Shown here in pieces: positions 18,748-26,997 of a stretch of 64,000 bases of DNA. Each line of letters begins with the position of its first letter. Positions within the stretch are counted from its first letter, which is position 1. The stretch is from NCBI GenBank assembly GCA_016713985.1, contig JADJOD010000034.1:6110-70109 (forward strand), read 5' to 3'. The notes below the pieces were generated by a model, which was not told the DNA's origin, did no database searches, and saw nothing but the letters and a program-made list of their open reading frames with translations. The translations under genes and the position numbers were made by a program. Source of the stretch: Lewinellaceae bacterium. GTDB lineage: Bacteria > Bacteroidota > Bacteroidia > Chitinophagales > Saprospiraceae.

Positions 18748-20370
18748 TTAACGGTAATAAATCACCACCGCAAAAGTCGCCACCAGCAATATCACTGCCA
18801 GCACCCGGTAATTTTGGTACCACGGCAGTCCGCGCAGGGCAGCGCTGTCTTCTTCGTACACGGCGTTGTTCCACGTCAAACCGGACGTTTTGATGGCCGG
18901 CGGCGGCGCAGTAGCCAGGCTGACGGCGATCTGAACGATAGAGCAGACCAGCAGCAGCAGCGGCGCTTTTACGAGAAAATGTACGGCGTTCCAGGCCGGC
19001 ATCCAGTCGAAAACCTGGCTAAAAACCGTAAACAACGCGATCACTAAGCCCGTCATGAGTGCGGCAAAGGCGCCGTCGGCATTGGCCCTTTTCCAGAACA
19101 GACCGAGCAGGAAAATGGCCACCACCGGCGGACTGATCAGTGCCAGCACACCCTGCATGTAATTCATCAGTGATTCAAAATTAGCAATTTGTGGCGCCCA
19201 GGCAACGGTAATGAGCATAAACGCAACCGTCGAAATTTGTCCGGCGCGCACCAGCCCTTTCGAATCCAGGTCGGGGCGCAGTTTTTGTACAAAATCCATG
19301 GTGACGAGGGTGGAGGCGGAATTGAGTGTGGCGCTCACGGCAGAAGCCATCGCCGCCAGAAAACCCGCCACCACCAGGCCGATCAGGCCCGCCGGCAGCA
19401 ACTGAAATACCAGCGTGGGATAGGCGCCGTCGGCGAAATTTTTGAGTTGCCCGGCGTACATTTCCTGCAGGTTGGGATACAACTTCACCGCAGCCAGGCC
19501 GGGGAATACGAGCAGAAACAGGATCGGGATTTTCAGCAATGCGGCAAACAGGGCGCCTTTGCGCGCTTCGTTGGCATTACGCGCGCTGAGTGCCCGTTGC
19601 ACGATAAACTGGTTGTTGCACCAAAAATAAAAACCCAGCAGCGGCACGCCGAACAACAACCCTTGCCAGGGCATGTCGGGATGCCCGGAGGGCTGCACCA
19701 GGTGCATAAACGAAGGATCTTTGGCATTGGCCGCATCCACAATGGCCTGATAACCACCCGCTTTGTCGTACACAATAAAGGCCAGGATCATCGCCGATAT
19801 CAGCAAAATGATCGTATTCACCATCTCGGTGCGCATCACGGACGACAGTCCGCCGAAAATGGTGTAGCCGGCCGCAAACATGGCCAGCAGGGAAACGATC
19901 AGTATCGTATTGGCTTCCGGGTACACCAGTTTGGCAATCACCACCCCCGCGAACAGGGTGCCCGCCGTATCGATAAAAATATTTCCGATCAGGGTGATAA
20001 ACGAGAAGTAATAACGCGAGCGGGCGTCATACCTTTTTTCAAAAAACTCCGGCATGGTGTACACCTGCGACTTGAGGTAAAAAGGCAGGATAAACATGCA
20101 AAAAAACGCCAGTACCACCGAGGCCATCCACTCGTAGTTGAAAAACACGATGCCGCCTTTATAAGCGCCGCCCGTAATGGCGATCAGCGAATTGGAGGAA
20201 ATATTGGCGGAAAACATCGAGATACCGATAACGTACCAGGGCATATTCCGGCCGGCGAGGAAATATTCTTCCGAACTCCCGGCCTTCCGGTGGTAAAAAC
20301 CATAGGCGACAATGGCCGCAATATACCCGACGATAATAACGAGGTCGAGGGTGGTAAAAGTAAAATTCAT
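18748..20370 (-). CDS. Sodium:solute symporter (SSS/SLC5 family)
   Basis: About 540 residues from ATG 20370 (MNFTFTTLDLVIIVGYI). An upstream extension to 20508 exists but reads as non-coding. The protein has about 14 hydrophobic segments and clear SSS features: SSEEYFLAGRNMPWYVIGISMFSANISSN near residues 30-60, a GLSSVMRTEMVN loop and FLAAMASAVSATLNSASTL around the Na+ site. It should import a sugar or similar organic solute into the cytoplasm with sodium. The closest named group is the glucose/galactose (SglT-like) branch, but substrate cannot be read from sequence. Confidence 0.88.
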   Translation of the reverse strand: MNFTFTTLDLVIIVGYIAAIVAYGFYHRKAGSSEEYFLAGRNMPWYVIGISMFSANISSNSLIAITGGAYKGGIVFFNYEWMASVVLAFFCMFILPFYLKSQVYTMPEFFEKRYDARSRYYFSFITLIGNIFIDTAGTLFAGVVIAKLVYPEANTILIVSLLAMFAAGYTIFGGLSSVMRTEMVNTIILLISAMILAFIVYDKAGGYQAIVDAANAKDPSFMHLVQPSGHPDMPWQGLLFGVPLLGFYFWCNNQFIVQRALSARNANEARKGALFAALLKIPILFLLVFPGLAAVKLYPNLQEMYAGQLKNFADGAYPTLVFQLLPAGLIGLVVAGFLAAMASAVSATLNSASTLVTMDFVQKLRPDLDSKGLVRAGQISTVAFMLITVAWAPQIANFESLMNYMQGVLALISPPVVAIFLLGLFWKRANADGAFAALMTGLVIALFTVFSQVFDWMPAWNAVHFLVKAPLLLLVCSIVQIAVSLATAPPPAIKTSGLTWNNAVYEEDSAALRGLPWYQNYRVLAVILLVATFAVVIYYR

Positions 20371-20586
20371 GAGCAAGCAGTGTGTAGGTGAATGAGAAGG
20401 CGTTGGCCTGTCATTGGTGCGGGCTGGCGCAGCAATGTTAGGCAAACATTTGTTGTTGAAAAAATTTTGACAAATAAACGTTTTACAAAGGCGGTTTTTG
20501 CCAATCAATGAAAGGAATCCGGGAACCAGGGCCCGGGAATTGCCTCCGGAAAGTTGATTTTTTCCGTTTCTTTGCGGCAGAGGGGA

Positions 20587-20667
20587 GATGCCGGATGCCG
20601 GATGCCGGATGCCGGATGCCAGATGCCGGATACCAGATGGGAGATGCCAGATGGGAGATGCCGGATA
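20587..20667. repeat. 7-bp tandem array (GATGCCR) before the EamA gene
   Basis: About eleven consecutive heptamers follow the pattern GATGCCG/GATGCCA/GATGGGA. The word-like tail at 20664-20697 (ATAACCGATACGATAACC) shares words with the inverted repeat at 10.3 kb. The array ends about 30 bp before the start codon at 20698. Because the unit is not a multiple of three, copy-number changes would alter spacing or any upstream frame. Confidence 0.8.
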
Positions 20668-20697
20668 ACCGATACGATAACCAATACACCAATAACC

Positions 20698-21572
20698 ATG
20701 TCCAACCGCCCACCTTCCGCCTTAGATTGGTTTTTGCTTTTTTTGCTGGCTGTTGTCTGGGGCGCTTCCTTTCTGTTTATCAAGCGGTCGGTGCAGATCT
20801 TCGACCCGATGCAGATGGCGATGTGGCGAATGGTATTTGCAACGGTGATTTATTTGCCCGTAGCCGCGGCTTTTTGGTCAAAAATCGACTGGAAGCAATG
20901 GAAACCCCTTTTGGTTGTGGCATTTTGCGGGTCGGCCATCCCCAATTTTTTATTTGCCGTGGCCGGGCGGCACGTCGACAGCAGTCTCGCGGGTGTGCTC
21001 AACTCCCTGACTCCCTTGTTTACACTGATGCTCGGGGTGGCTTATTTTCAAATGACTTTCACCCGGAATAAAGTGATCGGGGTGGTGCTCGGACTGGCGG
21101 GCGCCATGGTGCTGATTTTTTTTAACAGCAAAAGCGGCGTCAGCGGCAACGCTTTTTTGCCGGTTTGTGTGTATTGGCCACGACTTGTTATGCCGTAAAT
21201 GCCAACGTAGTAAACAGGTGGTTGCGCAATATGCACCCCGCCGGTATCGCTTCTGCGGCATTTGTACTCACCGGATGGATGTTCGTCATCGGCCTCTGGC
21301 AATCGGAAGGCTGGCAGGCAGCGCGGCAGCAGCCCGACGGCATAAAAGGCCTCGGTTACATCCTTTACCTTGCGGCGCTGGGCACGGTCGGCGGCTCGAT
21401 CCTGTATTTTTGGTTGTTGCAGCGAACGAGCGCCATTTTTGCCACTTCCGTCACTTACCTGCTGCCGGTAGCCGCCATCCTGCTGGGCGCATTCGACGGT
21501 GAAACCATCGGCGCGGTGGACCTGGGTGGTACGGCAATCATTTTGACCGGATTGTATATTGCCCGGAAATGA
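20698..21572 (+). CDS. EamA/DMT-family transporter (one-base frameshift)
   Basis: The start is ATG 20698 (MSNRPPSALDW). The frame breaks at a T6 run (21153-21158). Adding one T gives NAFFAGLCVLATTCYAVNANV and a continuous product of about 291 residues with ten membrane segments, the usual length. Two EamA repeats are visible (WFLLFLLAVVWGASFLFIK in the first; ILYLAALGTVGGSILYFWLLQ and a TYLLPVAAILLGAF segment in the second). DMT exporters move small metabolites out of the cell. The substrate is unknown. An upstream in-frame extension runs through the 7-bp array and is not coding. Confidence 0.85.
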
Positions 21573-21727
21573 TTGGACGGGAAGCGATTATCTTTGCCGT
21601 TCCGGGCCGTTCATCTTCCCGATCTGGAAAGGCCGGCCAACCTGAACATTACCTATCCATTCAACACCCGGCTGGTGAAAACAGGGGGCGACACCTTGCA
21701 GGCAAACACCGGCCCCACTCAATTTCA

Positions 21728-22281
21728 ATGAAAAAGAAACTCGGCATTATTGTCCTGTTGTGCATCGGCATCCATCTGTTAGACGCCTGTTGCGGCGAAA
21801 ACAAACCTTTTTTCGACTATTCCAAGTTGTTGGTCTCCTCCGAATTGCTGCTGGTCACCGCCACGCAGGATACCCTGCTGACCCTGAGTGTCCAGCCCGA
21901 TGAAGTGGAATACCTCGCTTCCAACTACGAATTGACCGTCACCACAGCCGCCTATGGTACCAGTTGCCCGCAACCCGGCGAACAAGGCTCGAAATTCAAG
22001 ATGAACGCTGTGGACATCCTGGCGGACAAAGACTTCAACGATACCTTGCCGGCGGGCACGTCGCTCAGCTCCATCTTTTTCAACGCCCGGTCGGCGAATA
22101 CCACCGATCCGATCACACAAAACCTGTCCGAACTGGAGTTTCCCGCTCCGGAATGGGATTTTGTGGTGTACACTAAGCAAAACCCGCAAACCCGACCGAA
22201 CCTTTTACACTTACCGTAAAAGTCACCAAATCAGACGGTTCGGTAGCACAAGGAAAGGTAGCCGGTGTGAAGTTCAGGTAA
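21728..22281 (+). CDS. Lipoprotein of unknown function (one-base frameshift)
   Basis: Starts at ATG 21728 (MKKKLGIIVLLCIGIHLLDACCGEN) with a signal peptide and lipobox ending at Cys21 or Cys22. The open frame fails near 22183-22185. Adding one C to the CCC run restores NPTEPFTLTVKVTKSDGS ... GVKFR and a stop at 22281, about 184 residues. No domain is recognised. The restored end looks like a beta strand finishing an extracellular domain. It converges with the carbonic anhydrase gene, 8 bp apart. Confidence 0.65.
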
Positions 22282-22289
22282 AAAAACGC

Positions 22290-22802
22290 TTATTTAAACC
22301 ACCCGGCGTAAAAAACGTAGTTGTTCGCGATCCGCTCAATCTGGCCTTTGAACAATTCGGGCGTGAGGTCCTTTACCCGCCGGGCGGGCACTCCCGCGTA
22401 CACACCGCCGGCATGGCAGACCATTTTTTCCAGTACCACCGCCCCTGCGGCGATCAGGCAATTTTCCTCCACCACGGCTTCGTCCATCACGATGGCGCCC
22501 ATGCCGACGAGCACGTTGTCGTGCAAGGTACAGCCGTGCACCAGGGCGCGATGGCCGATGCTGACGTGGTTGCCGATGGTGGTGCCACATTTCTGGTAGG
22601 TGCCGTGCAAAATAGCCCCGTCCTGGATATTTACTTTGTTGCCGATGCGGATGAAGTTGACGTCGCCGCGTACCACCGCCTGAAACCAAACGGAACAATC
22701 GTCGCCCATGATCACATCGCCGATAACGGTGGCGTTTTCTGCCAGAAAACAGTTTTGGCCGAATTGGGGAGAAAAATCGCGACAGGGAAGGATGAGTGGC
22801 AT
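22290..22802 (-). CDS. Gamma-carbonic anhydrase family protein
   Basis: The 170-residue product is a left-handed beta-helix of hexapeptide repeats (ATVIGDVIMGDDCSVW, VGMGAIVMDEAV). The three zinc ligands of gamma-class carbonic anhydrases are present: His66 (ILHGTYQ), His84 and His89 (GHRALVH), together with the structural VVRGD (Arg45, Asp47). The fold is a trimeric cytoplasmic protein. Many relatives (YrdA/PaaY type) have weak or unknown activity, so the reaction is not certain. It is the last gene of a minus-strand group with the VanZ-like and SH3 genes. Confidence 0.88.
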   Translation of the reverse strand: MPLILPCRDFSPQFGQNCFLAENATVIGDVIMGDDCSVWFQAVVRGDVNFIRIGNKVNIQDGAILHGTYQKCGTTIGNHVSIGHRALVHGCTLHDNVLVGMGAIVMDEAVVEENCLIAAGAVVLEKMVCHAGGVYAGVPARRVKDLTPELFKGQIERIANNYVFYAGWFK

Positions 22803-22837
22803 GGGTGAGAGAGAGGTGAGAGAGGTGAGAGGAGGTG

Positions 22838-23220
22838 TCAGACTTGCTTGGTCAGGGGCAACCGGCGTATTCTTGTCAGGCCCCAGGCAATCGCCGCCCG
22901 GCCGCGTTGGCGATCATATCATCTACTTCATAAAACCTTCCGGGAATAAATGCGCCTTGCACATACTCTATGAAGATGCCGTAGGCCGACGAAAAAGCAA
23001 AAATGACTAATCCTTCTTTCCAGCCCGCCCGGCGCCCGGCGGAACGGGTATACCCCCACAGCAACAGCCACGAAAGCACGCCATACGCAGCGAGGTGACC
23101 CAACTTGTCGACGGAAAACAAATTGAACTTCGGGAGGCTCACACCCGGTGTTACCGATGCACCCGTGACGATCAGGAGCCATAAAAAGGCGGGGAGCCAG
23201 GGAAACCATTTTTTGGTCAT
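22838..23220 (-). CDS. VanZ-like membrane protein (one-base frameshift)
   Basis: The product starts MTKKWFPWLPAFLWLLIV and has four hydrophobic segments with the VanZ-like motifs VDKLGHLAAYGVLSWLLLW and FIEYVQGAFIPGR.YEVDDMIANAAG. The called frame stops early after GRRLPGA. Adding one G in the CCGGGCGG stretch (22890-22905) gives AAIAWGLTRIRRLPLT and a stop at 22838, about 127 residues, which is the normal ending. Function of stand-alone VanZ-like proteins is unknown. It lies 26 bp after the SH3 protein gene. Confidence 0.8.
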
Positions 23221-23246
23221 TTTGTGCTATAAATTTTTGTTAGTCT

Positions 23247-23881
23247 TCAATCCAGCACCCCTTTTCGTTTCATTTTGTAATAATGCACCCCCGCGCCGAA
23301 TACCCAGCCTTCTTTGCCCGACTGGGTGCGCACTTTTACCCAATGGTCGGTCACTTTTTCGTAACCAAGGCTGATCTCCTGGGTCCACTCGGTTTTTTTG
23401 TTCAAAAAGGTGACCGGCTCGTACAGTTCAAGTTTGGCGACCGTTTCACTTTTTAAACCGGGTTCTTTGCGGACTTTCAGGCCGTCGATGCTGACAAAAA
23501 GGGTGGAATATTTGCCGCTGGCGGCGGGTGGCGGCGCGGATGACGACTGATTGGACAATACGGGGCGGGTGGGTTTGGCGCCAGGCTGCGGGTTGGCGCC
23601 CGCGGCTCCGGAAGGCAGGGAGGCGCGGCAACAGCCGGCTGTGCCGCCGGGGAACTGCCCGGACTTTGTGTATTAACCGGTGTTTGAACGGTTTGTGCAG
23701 GCGTTTGCTGCACCACGATCGTGTCGTGGCGGGCCGGACGTTCTTCTTCTTCCTCTTCACCCGTTTCGTGCACACTGCGCACGAGTTCGGAGCGTTTGGC
23801 GGAACATTTCGACACGGCCCACAACAGAACGCAACCGATAAAAACCGCGATGATCAGGGATTCGACTTTGGGAAGTTTCAT
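23247..23881 (-). CDS. Membrane-anchored SH3-domain protein (one-base frameshift)
   Basis: Reconstructed from two frames: ATG 23881 (MKLPKVESLIIAVFIGCVLLW, one membrane segment), an acidic patch (ETGEEEEEERPAR), a proline/alanine-rich linker, then a bacterial SH3-like domain (LFVSIDGLKVRKEPGLKSET ... VKVRTQSGKEGWVFG) ending at 23247. The frame shifts in the GCCGCGCCTCCC area near 23625-23640, where one added base restores a 211-residue product. Bacterial SH3 domains often bind cell-wall peptides, so a periplasmic wall-associated role is plausible. It is divergent from dprA and heads the VanZ/carbonic anhydrase group. Confidence 0.78.
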
Positions 23882-23950
23882 ACGACAAAAGTAATTAGGT
23901 ATCAAGGTTTCGGGTGACATCCGGGGCTGACAGATTTCAAGGTTTTCCAG

Positions 23951-23958
23951 TACATTTG
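23951..23958 (+). promoter_or_regulatory. Bacteroidota-type -7 element upstream of dprA
   Basis: TACATTTG fits TAnnTTTG exactly and lies about 95 bp before the dprA start, in the divergent dprA/SH3-gene spacer. The -33 TTG is not clear. Confidence 0.45.
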
Positions 23959-24052
23959 CCGGCCAAATTTAAGGCTAAGAAACGGTTTTGGAACTATTCG
24001 CCAAACCTTAGATTCGCCAAAACACATCCACCCATCTGCGAACAGCCAAACA

Positions 24053-25168
24053 ATGGGTCCAATGCCAGACAACCTTCAACATCAGATCGCACTTACCCTG
24101 GTGCCTCAGGTGGGCGCCGTTACCGCCAAAATGCTGATCAGTTATTGCGGCAGCGCAGAAGCCGTATTCAACACCCCGAAAAAGGACTTGTTGAAAATCC
24201 CCGGTATCGGCCCGGCGACGGCCGACGCCCTGCACAAATCCGGGCCGCTGCAATCTGCCGAACGCGAGATGCAGTTCCTCGAACAACACCGGATTTCGGC
24301 GCTTTTTTATACCCACGAACGTTTTCCAGCGCGGCTCCGGCAATGTTACGACAGCCCGGCACTCGTTTATTTTAAAGGCTCCGCCACCGATCTTTTGTCG
24401 GCACGCCGGATCGTAGCCGTAGTGGGTACCCGCCAGCCGACGGAATACGGCAAAATGGTGTGTGAAGAGATCATTGAAGGTCTTCAGGCTTATAATGTGC
24501 TTGTTGTCAGTGGATTGGCGTATGGTGTCGATATCACGGCGCACCGGAAAGCCATCGCGCTGGATATGCCCAATATCGGCGTTTTGGGGCATGGCCTGGG
24601 CAATATTTATCCCAGCCAGCACCGCAGTGTCGCCCTGCGGATGATCGAAAACGGCGGGCTCCTGACCGAATATACCCACGATACAAAACCCGACCGCGAA
24701 CATTTTCCCATGCGCAACCGCATCATCGCCGGCCTGTGCGACGCCTTGCTGGTGGTGGAAACGGCGGCTACCGGCGGCTCCATGATCTCCGCCGAACTGG
24801 CCGGCCAATATGAACGCGACATCTTTGCCGTACCGGGCCGGGTACGTGATCCCAAAAGCGCCGGCTGCAATCTGCTCATCAAAAACAACCGGGCCCGCCT
24901 TGTCGAATCAGCCGCCGACCTGGCATCCAGCCTGCGTTGGGAAGAAGCGGGCAAGCAAATCACCGTTCAGACGCAACTTTTTCCCGATCTTTCCCCGGCA
25001 GAAACCGTTCTGCTCGATATTATCCGCGAACAACCCGAAATTCCCATCGACCGGCTCACGGTAGCCGCCAAACTTCCTCCGGGTGAATTGGCCTCCCTGA
25101 TCCTCGAACTCGAATTTAAGGGAATTATTCGGACCTTACCCGGCAAACGGTATATGGTTTCTGCCTAA
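24053..25168 (+). CDS. dprA: DNA-processing protein DprA
   Basis: The 371-residue product is full length for DprA. It has an N-terminal helix-hairpin-helix region (KIPGIGPATADAL, about 48-60), the Rossmann-like ssDNA-binding core with VVGTRQPTEYG (about 123-133), SGLAYGVDITAH, FPMRNRIIAGL and VVETAATGGSM, and a C-terminal winged-helix domain (about 305-371). DprA binds incoming single-stranded DNA in the cytoplasm and loads RecA during natural transformation. The start could be ATG 24053 or 24062. The phosphatase gene follows after 20 bp and may be co-transcribed. Confidence 0.95.
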   Translation: MGPMPDNLQHQIALTLVPQVGAVTAKMLISYCGSAEAVFNTPKKDLLKIPGIGPATADALHKSGPLQSAEREMQFLEQHRISALFYTHERFPARLRQCYDSPALVYFKGSATDLLSARRIVAVVGTRQPTEYGKMVCEEIIEGLQAYNVLVVSGLAYGVDITAHRKAIALDMPNIGVLGHGLGNIYPSQHRSVALRMIENGGLLTEYTHDTKPDREHFPMRNRIIAGLCDALLVVETAATGGSMISAELAGQYERDIFAVPGRVRDPKSAGCNLLIKNNRARLVESAADLASSLRWEEAGKQITVQTQLFPDLSPAETVLLDIIREQPEIPIDRLTVAAKLPPGELASLILELEFKGIIRTLPGKRYMVSA

Positions 25169-25188
25169 ACAAAACAATATAAACATCT

Positions 25189-26304
25189 GTGAAACAACTC
25201 ATTATAATCCCTGCATTGTTGCTGCTTTCTTTTCAGCAAACCCTGGAAAACCCACCCGCATCCCCGGTCGGGAAACTTCCCAAAAACGTCATTCTGATGA
25301 TCGGCGACGGTATGGGGCTCACACAGGTGACCGCAGGTATGTATAGCAGCAACAAGCGGCTTAACCTCGAAAAATGCACCGTTACGGGCCTGATCAAAAC
25401 GCATTCGGCCCGAAACATCGTCACCGATTCGGGCGCGGGAGCAACGGCTTTTTCCTGCGGATGCAAAACTTACAACGGCGCCATCGGCGTGTGTAATGAC
25501 AAAAAACCCTGTTGGACGATCCTTGAACAGGCTGAAAAACAAGGACTTGCAACCGGGTTGGTGACCACGTCCAGCATTACCCACGCCACACCCGCTTCCT
25601 TTATCGCACACGTGCCCGACCGCGGCGATATGCAGGCCATCGCCGCTTATTTCCTGCAAACCGACATCGACCTGTTTATCGGCGGCGGGAAAAAATATTT
25701 TGCCGAACGTACGGCCGATCAGCGCAACCTGGTGCAGGAACTCACGGACAAAGGTTACCGGGTGTACGACTTCTCCCAGAAAAAACTGGCCGACCTCAGC
25801 CCCGCCGCCGACCAGCCTTTGGTGTGGTTTTCCGCCAACGAAGAACCGCCGGGTGTGGCTGGAGGACGCGATTATTTGCCCCTTGCCACCCGGATAGCGC
25901 CCGATTTTTTGCAAAAAAGGAGTGAAAACGGCTTTTTTCTGATGATTGAGGGCGCCCAGATCGATTGGGCGGGCCACGCGAACAACGCTCCCAATACCGT
26001 CAGGGAAATGCTCGATTTTGACGACGCCATCGGCGAAGCGTTGCGTTTTGCCGAAAAAGACGGAGAAACATTGATCGTAATCACCGCCGACCATGAAACG
26101 GGCGGCATGGCACTCGAACAAAGCCGGTCGCCGGACACCCTCGACATGACCTTCCAAACCAAATCGCACACCGCTTCACTGGTGCCGGTATTTGCCTACG
26201 GCCCCGGCGCCGAACTTTTCGGCGGGGTGTACGACAACACGGATATTTTTCAGAAAATGTGGGATGCGTTCGGCTTCCCGCCCCCGGTGGAAATCAAAAA
26301 ATAG
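25189..26304 (+). CDS. Alkaline phosphatase (PhoA family)
   Basis: GTG-started, 371 residues, with a signal peptide (ALLLLSFQQ). Family motifs are complete: Asp40 in LMIGDGMG, the nucleophile Ser81 in TDSGAGATAFSCG, SSITHATPASFIAHV, EGAQIDWAGHANN and ITADHETGGM. It hydrolyses phosphate monoesters in the periplasm or at the surface using a two-zinc centre. It follows dprA by 20 bp, although the functions are unrelated. With the PafA enzyme at 16.5-18.1 kb, the window holds two unrelated types of alkaline phosphatase. Confidence 0.93.
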   Translation: MKQLIIIPALLLLSFQQTLENPPASPVGKLPKNVILMIGDGMGLTQVTAGMYSSNKRLNLEKCTVTGLIKTHSARNIVTDSGAGATAFSCGCKTYNGAIGVCNDKKPCWTILEQAEKQGLATGLVTTSSITHATPASFIAHVPDRGDMQAIAAYFLQTDIDLFIGGGKKYFAERTADQRNLVQELTDKGYRVYDFSQKKLADLSPAADQPLVWFSANEEPPGVAGGRDYLPLATRIAPDFLQKRSENGFFLMIEGAQIDWAGHANNAPNTVREMLDFDDAIGEALRFAEKDGETLIVITADHETGGMALEQSRSPDTLDMTFQTKSHTASLVPVFAYGPGAELFGGVYDNTDIFQKMWDAFGFPPPVEIKK

Positions 26305-26322
26305 GGGTGTTAAATTGTAGGA

Positions 26323-26958
26323 CGGAAATCTTTTCCGTCCGGATGATTCATTCTCAGAATGTTCCGAAGAAAATCAGTATCATTAATATTGTTCACTTAC
26401 TAAAACATCAAAAGGCAGAAGGTTCGTACGAACCTCCTGCCTTCATCACCATTTGAGATATGTTGGATAAGATTATTTCTCAGAAAAATGTCGCATCTTT
26501 CGGCGTTGTGTGGTGAGGAGACCAGCCCTACCCCCCAAACGGACTGGTCCCTCGCCCACGGGTTTAAGACCGCATTCGGCCTTAAATCTTTATGGAATCT
26601 GCGATTCTAACTTGTCTTTTCAAAAATCATCCGGCTCTTTTTTCCGGCGATTCAACGCGTTTCAGCGTACTCTATATCAGGCAACTACTGTGCCAATTCC
26701 TGGAATGAATACATCGTATGAAGTAGTTTTTTTTACAGGTTAATTCCCTGAAAAGGGTATAAAAACCTCAGTAATACATTGTTTGTCAGTTATTTAAATT
26801 TTACTTTGCCATTACCGGACAATTTGACAGACACACAGCGGCTGGCACAGGCTTTGATCGCCTTTCCTTGTTTTTGACCTTTTTTATTTAAAATCATGGC
26901 TGTTAATTTTCTTCGGAACATTCTGAGCATGAAACATCCGGACGGAAAAAATTTCCGC
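26323..26958. mobile_element. MITE-like element with 52-bp terminal inverted repeats
   Basis: The left end (26323-26374, starting CGGAAATCTTTTCCGTCCGG) and right end (26907-26958) are reverse complements over 52 bp with about four mismatches. The ~530-bp interior has no convincing gene, only short frames and a strong palindrome. The element fills the phoA-htpG gap and ends 39 bp before the htpG start. Its size and lack of a transposase fit a non-autonomous element or the shell of a decayed IS. I see no clear target-site duplication. Confidence 0.65.
26412..26443. repeat. Strong palindrome inside the MITE-like element
   Basis: AAGGCAGAAGGTTCG and CGAACCTCCTGCCTT form a nearly perfect 32-bp dyad with one mismatched pair. 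There is no T tract on either side, so it is not a typical terminator. It could be a protein-binding site or a cruciform. Confidence 0.6.
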
Positions 26959-26997
26959 TCTGCCACTTAATACGCAACAAATCAATACGACCGAATT

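Noticed and set aside
19189..20391. 400-codon frame antisense to the sodium symporter
   Set aside because: Composition (H/R/G/Q-rich) and full overlap with a clear transporter show that it is a shadow.
22801..22837. GA-rich block (GAGAGAGGTGAGAG) as a ribosome-site cluster
   Set aside because: It lies on the non-coding side between two minus-strand genes and covers the end of the repaired VanZ-like gene; probably just a simple repeat.
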